A DNA stretch of 64,000 nucleotides. Origin: Pseudomonas sp. GGS8 (GTDB lineage Bacteria > Pseudomonadota > Gammaproteobacteria > Pseudomonadales > Pseudomonadaceae). Positions 1-8,282 of the stretch are shown here, one piece after another. The notes under the pieces are model-generated. The model was given only the letters and a program-made list of their open reading frames with translations. It was not told the origin of the DNA and searched no databases. The stretch's first letter is position 1, and each line of letters starts with the position of its first letter. Location of the stretch: NCBI RefSeq assembly GCF_024168645.1, contig NZ_JALJWF010000001.1:3475501-3539500 (forward strand), written 5' to 3'. The translations under genes and the position numbers were made by a program.

Positions 1-716
1 TCGAACAGCAGCAACAGCTTGACGGTGTTGCGCCGCTCCGGACGCATCTGGATGTTCAGCAACCCGGCGTCGCGCGCTGTGTGGTCGATGGTACCGTCGA
101 TGTCCAGTTCTTCCGCCGCGCCCTGACGGGCGAATTTACGCAAGCGACGCAGGGCGACCTTGATGTTGCGCGTGCCCAGTTCGACCGAATCGTCGAGGTT
201 CTTGTACTCGCGCTGATCCCAGACCTTGGCCGCTTTGCCCTGACGCTTGCCGGCATCGCCGACCCGAATGCCTTCCGGGTTGAAGCCGCCGGAACCGAAC
301 GGGCTGGTGCCGCCGGTGCCGATCCATTTGTTGCCGCCGGCGTGGCGTTCTTTCTGTTCTTCCAGGCGTTTCTTGAACTCTTCGATCAGCTTGTCCAGGC
401 CGCCGAGGGACTGGATCGCGGCCCGCTCTTCGTCGGTCAGGGATCGTTCGAATTCCTTGCGCAGCCAGTCTTCGGGGATCAACGCCTGAAGGTGATCGTC
501 GAGTTTTTCCAGGCCATTGAAGTAGGCACTGAAGGCCCGGTCGAACTTGTCGAAATGCCGTTCGTCCTTCACCAGAATCGCCCGCGACAAGTAATAAAAC
601 TCGTCCATGTCGGCGAAGGTCACGCGCTGCTTCAGCGCGTTGATCAGGTCCAGCAGCTCGCGCACCGAGACCGGTACCTTGGCCGCGCGCATTTCATTGA
701 ACAGATTGAGCAGCAT
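1..716 (-). CDS. VWA-domain (CoxE-like) protein, 3' part missing at window edge
   Basis: Reading the minus strand from an ATG at 716 gives an open frame of 238 codons that runs off the left edge. The protein starts MLLNLFNEMRAAKVPVSVRE and is followed by acidic/basic helices and a glycine-rich stretch around residues 135-155. This matches the N-terminal half of the VWA/CoxE-like proteins encoded beside MoxR ATPases. The start lies 21 bases downstream of the MoxR stop, so the two are very probably one operon. In this family the MoxR ATPase acts on or with the VWA protein in a chaperone-like assembly role whose client is unknown here. The metal-binding VWA motif itself would lie beyond the edge and was not seen. 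Confidence 0.8.
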   Translation of the reverse strand, partial: MLLNLFNEMRAAKVPVSVRELLDLINALKQRVTFADMDEFYYLSRAILVKDERHFDKFDRAFSAYFNGLEKLDDHLQALIPEDWLRKEFERSLTDEERAAIQSLGGLDKLIEEFKKRLEEQKERHAGGNKWIGTGGTSPFGSGGFNPEGIRVGDAGKRQGKAAKVWDQREYKNLDDSVELGTRNIKVALRRLRKFARQGAAEELDIDGTIDHTARDAGLLNIQMRPERRNTVKLLLLF

Positions 717-737
717 GGCGATCGCCCTTATTGATAC

Positions 738-1583
738 TTAGCGAGAGCCGCGACGGCTCATGAACGCCAGACGCTCAAGCAGTTGCACGTCCTGCTCGTT
801 CTTCACCAAGGCGCCGGCCAGCGGCGGAATAGCCTTGGTCGGATCGCGTTCGCGCAGCACCGCTTCGCCGATGTTGTCGGCCATCAGCAGTTTCAGCCAG
901 TCCACCAGTTCGGAAGTCGAGGGCTTCTTCTTCAGGCCCGGCACCTTGCGCACGTCGAAGAACACGTCCAACGCTTCGCTGACCAGGTCTTTCTTGATGT
1001 CCGGGTAGTGCACGTCGACGATCTTCTGCAGCGTCACGCGATCGGGGAATGCGATGTAATGGAAGAAGCAGCGGCGCAGGAAGGCGTCCGGCAGTTCTTT
1101 TTCGTTGTTGGAGGTAATGATGATGATCGGACGTTTCTTGGCCTTGATGGTCTCGTCGATCTCGTAAACGTAGAACTCCATCCTGTCGAGTTCTTGTAGC
1201 AAGTCGTTGGGGAACTCGATGTCGGCCTTGTCGATTTCGTCGATCAGCAGAATCACCCGCTCTTCGGACTCGAAAGCCTCCCAGAGCTTGCCCTTTTTCA
1301 GGTAGTTGCGAACGTCGTGAACCTTGTCCACACCCAGTTGCGAATCCCGCAGGCGGCTGACCGCGTCGTACTCGTACAGGCCTTGATGTGCCTTGGTGGT
1401 GGATTTGATGTGCCAGGTAATCAACTTGGCGTCGAAGGACTCGGCCAGTTGCTCGGCGAGCATGGTCTTGCCGGTGCCTGGCTCACCCTTGACCAGCAGT
1501 GGCCGCTCCAGGGTGATAGCGGCGTTGACCGCCAGCTTCAGGTCATCGGTGGCGACGTAGGCCTGGGTGCCTTCGAACTTCAT
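738..1583 (-). CDS. MoxR-family AAA+ ATPase
   Basis: A 281-residue protein beginning MKFEGTQAYVATDDLKLAVN. Walker A GEPGTGKT lies at about residues 33-40, Walker B ILLIDEIDKAD near 113-123, followed by a sensor-like ITSNNEKELPDAFLRRC segment with the arginine pair expected in AAA+ enzymes. Length is typical for MoxR proteins (about 280 aa). These cytoplasmic ATPases act as chaperones for metal-cofactor or envelope complexes, normally with an adjacent VWA-domain partner, which is present just downstream (1-716). The ATG at 1583 is the only reasonable start. The natural substrate cannot be told from the sequence. Confidence 0.93.
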   Translation of the reverse strand: MKFEGTQAYVATDDLKLAVNAAITLERPLLVKGEPGTGKTMLAEQLAESFDAKLITWHIKSTTKAHQGLYEYDAVSRLRDSQLGVDKVHDVRNYLKKGKLWEAFESEERVILLIDEIDKADIEFPNDLLQELDRMEFYVYEIDETIKAKKRPIIIITSNNEKELPDAFLRRCFFHYIAFPDRVTLQKIVDVHYPDIKKDLVSEALDVFFDVRKVPGLKKKPSTSELVDWLKLLMADNIGEAVLRERDPTKAIPPLAGALVKNEQDVQLLERLAFMSRRGSR

Positions 1584-1785
1584 CTGCTAATCCTCGAACG
1601 GTAACGCCGACCTGAGCGAGGCAGGGCGGGGCGCAATAGTTGTAGTGTCCGACTATAACGCGCACCCCGGTCGACTGTGAACGCAGACGGGTTATTCAGT
1701 CTCTGAATGGGGCGTCACATCTTGACTCAGTCTCGGCTGCTGGCCAGTATTGAGCTATCGCCATTTTGGCGATAGCTTGCCGGGC

Positions 1786-2016
1786 ATGTCTACTAAATAC
1801 CGATTTTGCGATACGTACCGCATTCAGTTGCGCGAGAAGGATCATCCGCCGCCCCACGTCCATCTGACTGGTGGCGGGCTGGACGTCATGCTCAGCCTGG
1901 AAACCGTCGATGTGTTGATGGGCAAGGCGCCGCCGCTGATTATCAAGGAAGCGCTGGAGTGGGTCAGGGCCCATCAAGCGCAATTGCTGGAGGATTGGAA
2001 GCGATGTTACCCATGA
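1786..2016 (+). CDS. DUF4160-like small protein
   Basis: A 76-residue protein if translated from the ATG at 1786; a TTG at 1750 would add 12 residues, but the ATG gives the usual short N-terminus. The core has the PPHVH motif (about residues 21-25) typical of DUF4160 proteins, then a short beta-rich segment and an amphipathic C-terminal helix. The stop overlaps the start of the next gene, indicating translational coupling. DUF4160 and DUF2442 genes are often found as adjacent pairs and have been suggested to be toxin-antitoxin-like, but no function is established. The match is by motif only. Confidence 0.72.
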   Translation: MSTKYRFCDTYRIQLREKDHPPPHVHLTGGGLDVMLSLETVDVLMGKAPPLIIKEALEWVRAHQAQLLEDWKRCYP

Positions 2017-2507
2017 AACGACCACGGTTGTCAGCTGTGCTGGCATTGCCGGAATACAGGCTGGCGCTGACGTTTATCGATGGCCAGCAGTTGAGCCTCG
2101 ATTTAAGTCGCGACCTGCGTTCATACCCGGGACTGCAACCATTGCTGGGGGGGCGTGTTTTTGAAGAAGCAGCCTTGGGTGACGATGGCTGGAGCGTGGA
2201 GTGGCCCGAACTGGATATCCAGATTGGCGCGGACACGCTGTACCTGGATGCGCTCGCGCAGAATGCAACGGATGAAAACACCCGTATTTTCATTGATTGG
2301 CGTGCTCGTACTGGATTGCCGTTGAATCAGGCGGCCGAGGCCTTGGGCGTCAGTGCGCGCAGTATCAGTCGCTATAGCAGTGGTCGTGAAACAGTGCCCC
2401 GGGCGCTGGCGCTGGCCTGTCTGGGCTGGGACTTTTTGCAGCAGCAATCGAATCCGGCGCGGGCGGCGGAAGAAACCGGTCGTTACACCGTTACACGCAA
2501 ATCTTAA
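2004..2507 (+). CDS. DUF2442-like protein with C-terminal helix-turn-helix
   Basis: A 167-residue protein from the ATG at 2004, preceded by the purine-rich 'gaggattgg'; it overlaps the stop of the DUF4160-like gene by 13 bases. Residues 1-80 resemble the DUF2442 fold (a beta-strand-rich domain ending in WPELDIQIGADTLYLDAL). Residues about 95-145 form an Xre/YdaS-type helix-turn-helix (TGLPLNQAAEALGVSARSIS). The combination suggests a DNA-binding partner, perhaps autoregulating the pair. The next gene is convergent and its stop overlaps this one by four bases. Whether this is an antitoxin is inference only. Confidence 0.72.
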   Translation: MLPMKRPRLSAVLALPEYRLALTFIDGQQLSLDLSRDLRSYPGLQPLLGGRVFEEAALGDDGWSVEWPELDIQIGADTLYLDALAQNATDENTRIFIDWRARTGLPLNQAAEALGVSARSISRYSSGRETVPRALALACLGWDFLQQQSNPARAAEETGRYTVTRKS

Positions 2508-3580
2508 CCGGCATCCGGTTTGGGCTGTTCGTACTGGGCATTGAACGCCTGGATGAAACCGTTGCGTAAAATCTGTAAAAACGCCTCGAGCGCACTGATA
2601 TTCCGCTGATGCACGTTGCCCCTGAGTTCGACGCGAGTGGCGAACTGGTTTTTCGCTTGGTTCTTCAACACATTCTGGGTGCCGCCGACGAGTGCTTCCC
2701 AGATGGAACGAAACATCCCTTTGTCTTTGTTCTCCACGTCCTGATGCCAATTGAACACTTCGACGTCTCGCAACAGTGGCTTGATGTAGCCAGTGAGTTG
2801 ACCCTTGTTGGCTTTGGCCTCGATGACCACGTCGCCATGGCCGGCATTGAAGTCGAATTTGCCGTAGGCCGAAGCGAAGTCGTTCAGGCGTTTGAGTTCA
2901 AGGTTTTTGACGCGCAGGCGGAACTCGAAGTCTTCGAAATTGCTCAACGGATCGAAGGTTGCTGTTGTTTCCAGCGGTGCATGCCCCGGTAACAGCGCCT
3001 TGCCTTCGAAACGGGCATCGCGTTTGTTTTTGGTGTCGACTATGTTGGTCAGGTTGTAAATGCTGGCATTCACCTGAGTAGCGTTCAGGTTCACGGGTGG
3101 TTTTGAATTGAAGTTGTGAAAGGTGACCCGGCCATCGTTGATCCGTACTTCGTTCAGGGTAATCGGCAGCAGTTTTTCTAGCTGTGCCCGCCAGTCGGTG
3201 CCCTGGCCGGTCTGGGAGTTTTTCTTGTTGGCGCCGCCATCGACGAAGTTCACCTCGGGTTTGTCGAACTGCGCCTTGGCCACCACGGCGTGGTCGTACC
3301 AGAGCGAGTGCCAACTGACGGAGAGGTCGATCAATGGCGCGTTGACGAAAGGCACCGGGACCTTGCCTTCGACCTTGACGATTTTCAGCCCGTTGATTTT
3401 GTAGGCGCCGCGCCACAGGGCCAGGTCCACGTCGGTAATCTGTCCTCGGTAATCGCCCATGTCCGCCAGTTTCTCATTCAGGTAGTCGCGTACCAGATAG
3501 GGCAGGGCGATGTGCAGGGCAACCAGCAATATAAAGAGGCCGGCGAGGGTCCACAGAGGCCAACTGTATCGACGCTTCAT
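2504..3580 (-). CDS. DUF748 / AsmA-like envelope protein
   Basis: A 358-residue protein starting MKRRYSWPLWTLAGLFILLV: a short basic N-terminus, then a single hydrophobic segment (about residues 8-26) acting as a signal anchor, so the bulk lies in the periplasm. The rest is a beta-rich region with repeated amphipathic strands (for example LRVKNLELKRLNDFASAYGKF) characteristic of DUF748, a family related to AsmA and bridge-like lipid transfer proteins. Pseudomonas homologues have about this size; the larger DUF748 proteins exceed 1000 aa. It stands alone, divergent from cysK with 126 bases between the starts. A role in outer-membrane lipid handling is inferred from the family. Confidence 0.82.
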   Translation of the reverse strand: MKRRYSWPLWTLAGLFILLVALHIALPYLVRDYLNEKLADMGDYRGQITDVDLALWRGAYKINGLKIVKVEGKVPVPFVNAPLIDLSVSWHSLWYDHAVVAKAQFDKPEVNFVDGGANKKNSQTGQGTDWRAQLEKLLPITLNEVRINDGRVTFHNFNSKPPVNLNATQVNASIYNLTNIVDTKNKRDARFEGKALLPGHAPLETTATFDPLSNFEDFEFRLRVKNLELKRLNDFASAYGKFDFNAGHGDVVIEAKANKGQLTGYIKPLLRDVEVFNWHQDVENKDKGMFRSIWEALVGGTQNVLKNQAKNQFATRVELRGNVHQRNISALEAFLQILRNGFIQAFNAQYEQPKPDAG

Positions 3581-3706
3581 GGCGGAAAATCTCTGGCGAT
3601 GTAAAGCGGTTGACTGCTGCGGCAGCCGGACGTTCGACTGACTGGACGACCGCGAGTAACAGGCATACCTTGGTGGGCTAATTCAACGCTGTATAAGGAC
3701 CCAGCC

Positions 3707-4681
3707 ATGAGCCGCATCTATGCTGACAACGCCCATTCCATCGGCAATACGCCGCTGGTGCAGATCAACCGTATCGCCCCGCGCGGTGTCACCATTCTGG
3801 CCAAGATCGAAGGGCGCAACCCTGGTTATTCGGTCAAGTGCCGAATCGGCGCGAATATGATCTGGGACGCCGAAAGCAGCGGTAAACTCAAGCCCGGCAT
3901 GACCATCATCGAACCGACCTCAGGCAATACCGGTATCGGCCTGGCATTCGTTGCCGCCGCCCGTGGTTATCGGTTGATGTTGACCATGCCCGCGTCCATG
4001 AGCATCGAACGACGCAAGGTGCTCAAGGCCCTTGGCGCCGAACTGGTGTTGACGGAGCCGGCCAAGGGCATGAAAGGCGCGATCGAGAAGGCCGCCGAAA
4101 TTCTTGCCAGCGACCCATCCACCTACTTTATGCCGGGGCAGTTCGAAAACCCGGCCAACCCGGCCATCCACGAAAAAACCACCGGCCCGGAAATCTGGAA
4201 CGACACCGACGGTGCCGTCGACGTGCTGGTGGCGGGCGTCGGAACGGGTGGAACCATTACCGGGGTTTCGCGGTATATCAAGAATACCCAGGGCAAACCG
4301 ATTCTCTCGGTGGCGGTGGAGCCGCTGGTGTCGCCGGTAATCACCCAGGCGATCGCCGGGGAAGAGATCAAACCGAGCCCGCACAAGATCCAGGGCATCG
4401 GCGCTGGTTTTGTGCCGAAGAACCTGGACCTGTCGATGGTCGATCGGGTGGAGTTGGTCAGCGACGACGAATCCAAGGCGATGGCCCTGCGCCTGATGCA
4501 AGAAGAAGGGATTTTGAGCGGCATCTCTTGCGGCGCCGCCATGGCCGTGGCCGTGCGCCTGGCTGAAACCCCGGAAATGCAGGGCAAGACCATTGTGGTG
4601 ATCCTGCCCGACTCCGGCGAACGCTACCTGTCGAGCATGTTGTTCAGCGATTTGTTTACTGAACAGGAAAATCAGCAATAA
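3707..4681 (+). CDS. cysK: Cysteine synthase A (O-acetylserine sulfhydrylase)
   Basis: A 324-residue PLP enzyme that makes L-cysteine and acetate from O-acetylserine and sulfide in the cytoplasm. The PLP-binding lysine is Lys44 in [10 protein letters not shown]; the substrate loop TSGNTG is at residues 71-76, and the phosphate-binding GTGGT at about 179-183. The C-terminal [11 protein letters not shown] matches CysK. The SVKCRIGA and ERYLS motifs and the 324-aa length favour CysK over CysM (about 300 aa). The ATG at 3707 follows 'ataaggacc', an acceptable ribosome site. It is monocistronic here, with no cys operator that I could recognise. Confidence 0.96.
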   Translation: MSRIYADNAHSIGNTPLVQINRIAPRGVTILAKIEGRNPGYSVKCRIGANMIWDAESSGKLKPGMTIIEPTSGNTGIGLAFVAAARGYRLMLTMPASMSIERRKVLKALGAELVLTEPAKGMKGAIEKAAEILASDPSTYFMPGQFENPANPAIHEKTTGPEIWNDTDGAVDVLVAGVGTGGTITGVSRYIKNTQGKPILSVAVEPLVSPVITQAIAGEEIKPSPHKIQGIGAGFVPKNLDLSMVDRVELVSDDESKAMALRLMQEEGILSGISCGAAMAVAVRLAETPEMQGKTIVVILPDSGERYLSSMLFSDLFTEQENQQ

Positions 4682-4892
4682 CGTTTCATGACTGCTTTGT
4701 AGCCGAACGAGGGTTGATACAGGTCAGCCCCCGTTCAGGAGCCCTATGTTAAAAAGTGCTTTATTGCACAATCCTTAACACTGAATGTTGAGTAATGCGG
4801 GTTTTTCCCGAGGCCGGTAGTGTTTATCATGGCCGGCTGCCACGTCGGGTAAGTGGCGTTGTGCGGAGTTTCCTATCCTCAAGGAGTCGTAG

Positions 4893-5831
4893 ATGAGCTT
4901 TTCCTTTTTCGCGAAGGCGTCGGTGTTGCTGCTGTTCCTCGGCAGCACGCTCTATGTGCATTTGCGTGGCAAGGCGCGTTTGCCGGTCCTGCGTCAGTTC
5001 GTCAATCACTCGGCCCTGTTCGCGCCCTATAACGCCTTGATGTACCTGTTCTCCGGCGTGCCGTCCAAGCCCTATCTGGATCGCAGCAAGTTCCCGGAGC
5101 TCGACGTGCTCAGGGACAACTGGGAGGTTATCCGCGACGAAGCCATGCACCTGTTCGATGAGGGCTACATTCGCGCCGCCGAAAAGAATAACGACGCCGG
5201 TTTCGGTTCGTTCTTCAAAAAGGGCTGGAAGCGTTTTTACCTCAAGTGGTACGACAAACCGCTGCCATCGGCTGAAGCCTTGTGCCCGAAAACCGTAGCG
5301 TTGGTCAGCAGCATTCCCAACGTCAAGGGCGCCATGTTTGCGCTGTTGCCGGGCGGCAGTCACCTCAACCCGCACCGCGACCCGTTCGCCGGCTCCCTGC
5401 GTTATCACCTGGGGCTATCGACGCCGAACTCCGATGATTGCCGCATCTTCGTCGACGGTCAGGTCTACGCCTGGCGTGATGGCGAAGACGTGATGTTCGA
5501 TGAGACCTACGTGCACTGGGTCAAGAACGAAACCGAGCAAACCCGGGTCATTCTGTTCTGCGACATCGAACGCCCCTTGAGCAACCGCCTGATGACCCGC
5601 ATCAACCGCTGGATCAGCGGCTGGCTAGGACGTGCTACTGCGCCGCAGAACCTTGATGATGAACGCGTTGGCGGGATCAACCAGGCCTATGCCTGGAGCA
5701 AGACGTTCAGCGACAAATTCAGCGGTGTGGTCAAGCAGTGGAAGCGTCGCAATCCCAAGGCCTATCGCGTGCTGCGACCGGTGCTGGCGGTGGTGGTGTT
5801 GACGTTGTTGGGGTATTGGTTGTTTGGTTGA
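4893..5831 (+). CDS. lpxO: Lipid A 2-hydroxylase, Fe(II)/2-oxoglutarate dioxygenase
   Basis: A 312-residue membrane-anchored protein of the aspartyl/asparaginyl beta-hydroxylase fold. An N-terminal membrane segment lies at about residues 6-22 and a C-terminal one at about 292-310. The catalytic domain (about 70-230) carries LNPHRDPF with H161 and D163 as likely iron ligands, H208 as the third, and R218 as the likely 2-oxoglutarate anchor. LpxO adds a 2-hydroxyl to secondary laurate chains of lipid A at the inner membrane. The 'caaggag' ribosome site at about 4879 precedes ATG 4893, and a strong terminator follows. Pseudomonas often has two lpxO copies; which one this is cannot be said. Confidence 0.9.
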   Translation: MSFSFFAKASVLLLFLGSTLYVHLRGKARLPVLRQFVNHSALFAPYNALMYLFSGVPSKPYLDRSKFPELDVLRDNWEVIRDEAMHLFDEGYIRAAEKNNDAGFGSFFKKGWKRFYLKWYDKPLPSAEALCPKTVALVSSIPNVKGAMFALLPGGSHLNPHRDPFAGSLRYHLGLSTPNSDDCRIFVDGQVYAWRDGEDVMFDETYVHWVKNETEQTRVILFCDIERPLSNRLMTRINRWISGWLGRATAPQNLDDERVGGINQAYAWSKTFSDKFSGVVKQWKRRNPKAYRVLRPVLAVVVLTLLGYWLFG

Positions 5832-5848
5832 GGCCAATCATTGAATGA

Positions 5849-5880
5849 AAAAAAACCGCTCCTTGGGAGCGGTTTTTTTA
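5849..5880 (+). terminator. Rho-independent terminator after lpxO
   Basis: An A-run, then stem AACCGCTCC / GGAGCGGTT closing on the short loop 'ttgg', followed by seven T residues. It sits 20 bases after the lpxO stop codon. The A-run on the left side would also let it work on the minus strand. Confidence 0.92.
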
Positions 5881-6022
5881 TGCGCGCTTGCTCGGACTTG
5901 TGATGGGCTCCTGTTTCCTGGGCTCTTCCGTCAAGCCATTGCAATTGCTGTCCCGCGCTGGTTATAGTCGGCGCTCTGTGGTTTCCTGAGCCACTGTTCC
6001 ACTCATCAAAAAAGATCAGCCC

Positions 6023-6187
6023 ATGCCAGCTTCCCTTATCAACGCGGTAGTCGATTCAGCGGTCAACGTTGGCGTCGTGCCGTGCGGGAATCAGCAGCCT
6101 GCGCAGATCAGTCATTACCCTCCACCTGTCAGTAGCACGCCGGTGTGCGCAGTCGTATCACCGCCGGGCGTTGGCTTTTCGGGCTGA
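6023..6187 (+). CDS. Putative 54-aa proline-rich leader peptide
   Basis: A short open frame from ATG 6023 to TGA 6187 encodes 54 residues with a PPP run (residues 33-35), a second PP pair (46-47) and the C-terminus PPGVGFSG. It lies in the 470-base gap between lpxO and a DMT exporter. It is followed by two T-rich tracts and a UUCG-loop hairpin before the exporter's ribosome site. Its ribosome site ('aaaaaagatcagccc') is weak. The proline clusters would slow ribosomes, as in known arrest or attenuation peptides. That it is translated, and that it regulates the exporter, are inferences; it could also be chance coding. Confidence 0.5.
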   Translation: MPASLINAVVDSAVNVGVVPCGNQQPAQISHYPPPVSSTPVCAVVSPPGVGFSG

Positions 6188-6290
6188 TCAGCTTTTTTCT
6201 GCTGTTCCCATGCTCGTCTGAAAAAGCGCCTGCTTGAAAAAACTACTGAATTTCAGCTTCGGCTGAGTTGGCTTTTTTTGCCTGACTACA
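6185..6290 (+). promoter_or_regulatory. Possible attenuator between leader peptide and DMT exporter
   Basis: The leader's stop codon lies in the palindrome gctgatcagc (6183-6192), directly followed by TTTTTT. Further on, tcagc-ttcg-gctga (6252-6265) forms a UUCG-capped hairpin, and after five bases comes TTTTTTT (6273-6279), ending about 20 bases before the exporter start. The arrangement resembles a transcription attenuator, but neither stem is long and the second T-run is offset, so this remains tentative. Confidence 0.35.
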
Positions 6291-6300
6291 GGTGGTATTC

Positions 6301-7179
6301 ATGTTTGTCCTTTCGAAAAAGTCCGCGCTCGCGGCGGCTTCCACGAGCCTGTTCGTTTTGCTGTGGAGCAGCGGAGCGATCTTCTCCAAATGGGGCTTGG
6401 CCCACGCATCACCTTTCGCCTTTCTGCTGATTCGCTTCGCCATCGCCTTGTGCGGGTTGGTGCTGCTGGTGCCGTTGCTCAAGCTGAAACTGCCCAAGGG
6501 CGGCAAGCCAATGCTGTATGCGATGGCCACGGGCGTGGTGTTACTGGGGGCTTATCAGATTTTCTATCTGCTGGCCCTCGACCTCAAAGTCACACCGGGC
6601 GTGATGGCAACCATCATGGGCGTTCAACCGATTCTCACCGTAGTGCTCATGGAGCGGCACCGATCAATAAGTCGGATGTTCGGCCTGGCGTTGGGTTTGG
6701 CCGGATTGATTATGGTGGTTTATCAAGGCATCGGGCTGGCCGGAATGTCGCTGGCAGGAATGCTCTTCGGTCTGTTGGCGCTGGCAAGCATGACGTTCGG
6801 TTCGATCATGCAGAAACGCATTACCGACAATCCCCTCGGCACACTGCCGGTGCAGTACCTGGCCGGGTTGTTGTTGTTGTTGTTGTTGTTGTGCGGGGTG
6901 TTTGTGCCGTTCCAGCCGTTTCACGTCGAACACAGCACAGGGTTCATTGTGCCGGTGTTGTGGATGGGGTTGGTGGTCTCGGTGCTGGCGACGCTGCTGT
7001 TGTATCGGCTGATCGCCCGGGGCAATCTGGTGAATGTCACCAGCCTGTTTTACCTGGTGCCGGCGGTGACGGCGGTGATGGATTACCTGATTTTCGGCAA
7101 CCGACTTGCAGCGTTGAGCCTGCTGGGCATGGGGCTGATCATCGTCGGTCTGGTGTTTGTGTTCCGTAAGACCGCTTGA
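6301..7179 (+). CDS. EamA/DMT-family exporter
   Basis: A 292-residue integral membrane protein with ten predicted hydrophobic segments in two EamA halves (about residues 10-140 and 150-285), the usual drug/metabolite transporter layout. The ATG at 6301 is chosen because AGGTGG ends five bases upstream; a GTG at 6292 would overlap that site. The signature LWSSGAIFSKWGLAHASPF near the N-terminus is typical of EamA exporters that remove amino acids or metabolites. The substrate is unknown. A leucine stretch at about 195-202 is encoded by repeated 'ttg' codons (6870-6890), a slippage-prone tract. It is preceded by the leader-peptide candidate and ends at a hairpin shared with the convergent DMT gene. 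Confidence 0.88.
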   Translation: MFVLSKKSALAAASTSLFVLLWSSGAIFSKWGLAHASPFAFLLIRFAIALCGLVLLVPLLKLKLPKGGKPMLYAMATGVVLLGAYQIFYLLALDLKVTPGVMATIMGVQPILTVVLMERHRSISRMFGLALGLAGLIMVVYQGIGLAGMSLAGMLFGLLALASMTFGSIMQKRITDNPLGTLPVQYLAGLLLLLLLLCGVFVPFQPFHVEHSTGFIVPVLWMGLVVSVLATLLLYRLIARGNLVNVTSLFYLVPAVTAVMDYLIFGNRLAALSLLGMGLIIVGLVFVFRKTA

Positions 7180-7184
7180 AACAA

Positions 7185-7216
7185 ACAAGGCCCGGGGCAT
7201 GAGCTCCGGGCCTTGT
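7185..7216. terminator. Bidirectional hairpin between convergent DMT genes
   Basis: Perfect 11-bp arms ACAAGGCCCGG / CCGGGCCTTGT with a 10-base loop. No clean T-run follows on the plus strand; on the minus strand the continuation TTGTTTC is moderately T-rich. It lies between two convergent genes, which supports a terminator role. Confidence 0.65.
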
Positions 7217-7245
7217 AGGTGATCCGACTTGACTGCGAAGGCGTT

Positions 7246-8154
7246 TTATCGGGCAACCACCTCAACCGGCTTCACCACCGCCGGCTTCAACACCAGCCAC
7301 AACGCCGCGGCAATCAATACTCCGCCATAGAGGTGCGCCATCGACAGCGGCTCATCCAGCAACAGTGCCCCCCACAACACCCCGAACGGTGGAATCATGA
7401 AGGTCACGGTCATCGACTTCACCGGGCCGATCGAGCTGAGCAAACGGAAGTAAATGATGTAAGCAAACGCGGTACAGCCCAAGCCCAATCCCAGCAATGA
7501 CAACCAGACACTCCAGCCGCCCCAGCTCACCGGTGGCTGGCTGATCACGCTGTAGCCAAACAGTGGCAGCAACAACAACGTCGCGCCGAGCATGCTGCCC
7601 AACGCCGAAAGGCGACTGTCGAGGCCGCCGGCCTGGTCGAGCCAGCGGCGGGCGAGGAACCCGGCGAAGCCATAACAGGTGGTGGCCATCAGGCACGCCA
7701 GTGCGCCCATCAGCAGTTCCATGTCGAACGCCACCGGGCCTGCACGGGTAAGAATGCCAACGCCGAATAGCCCGAGGAACACCCCGCCAAGCTTGGCGGC
7801 GGTCAGTTTTTCATGGAAGAACAGGCCGCCGATCAACACCCCCATCAACGGCGTGGTGGCGTTGAAAATCGCCGAGTAACCGGCCGGCAGCACTTGCGCG
7901 GCCACGGAATAGAGCGTCGCCGGAACCCCGGAGTTGATCACTCCGAGCAGCATCACCGTCTTGAGTTTGCCTTTGAAATCCCAACTGATGCGCATCAGCC
8001 CCAGGATCACCAGCAGTCCGACGGCGGCAATCGATACACGGAAAAAGGCAGTGGGGATTGTGCCAATCACTGGGGCGATAATGCGCATGAACAGAAAGCT
8101 CGCTCCCCAAATGGCAGCAAGTGACAACAAACGCAGGATATCGACGGGGTTCAC
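7246..8154 (-). CDS. EamA/DMT-family exporter
   Basis: A 302-residue membrane protein with about ten hydrophobic segments and two EamA repeats; it begins MNPVDILRLLSLAAIWGASF. The start is taken as GTG 8154 because AAGGAA lies 5-10 bases upstream and the conserved N-terminal helix starts directly after it; the longer open frame to 8238 adds an unlikely charged 28-residue tail. It is only distantly similar to the neighbouring exporter at 6301. It is convergent with that gene and divergent from aceK. Substrate unknown; export of amino acids or other metabolites is the general family role. Confidence 0.87.
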   Translation of the reverse strand: MNPVDILRLLSLAAIWGASFLFMRIIAPVIGTIPTAFFRVSIAAVGLLVILGLMRISWDFKGKLKTVMLLGVINSGVPATLYSVAAQVLPAGYSAIFNATTPLMGVLIGGLFFHEKLTAAKLGGVFLGLFGVGILTRAGPVAFDMELLMGALACLMATTCYGFAGFLARRWLDQAGGLDSRLSALGSMLGATLLLLPLFGYSVISQPPVSWGGWSVWLSLLGLGLGCTAFAYIIYFRLLSSIGPVKSMTVTFMIPPFGVLWGALLLDEPLSMAHLYGGVLIAAALWLVLKPAVVKPVEVVAR

Positions 8155-8282
8155 AGCACTTTCCTTCCTAGATCGGCGCGCAAGTGTCGCGCCAGTCGGG
8201 GCACAAGGCAATGGTTGCGTTGCGTCACACGGGGCCACTAAGCTCAGGCTCCAATGATAAGAACAGCCGCAGAGGTTTCACC

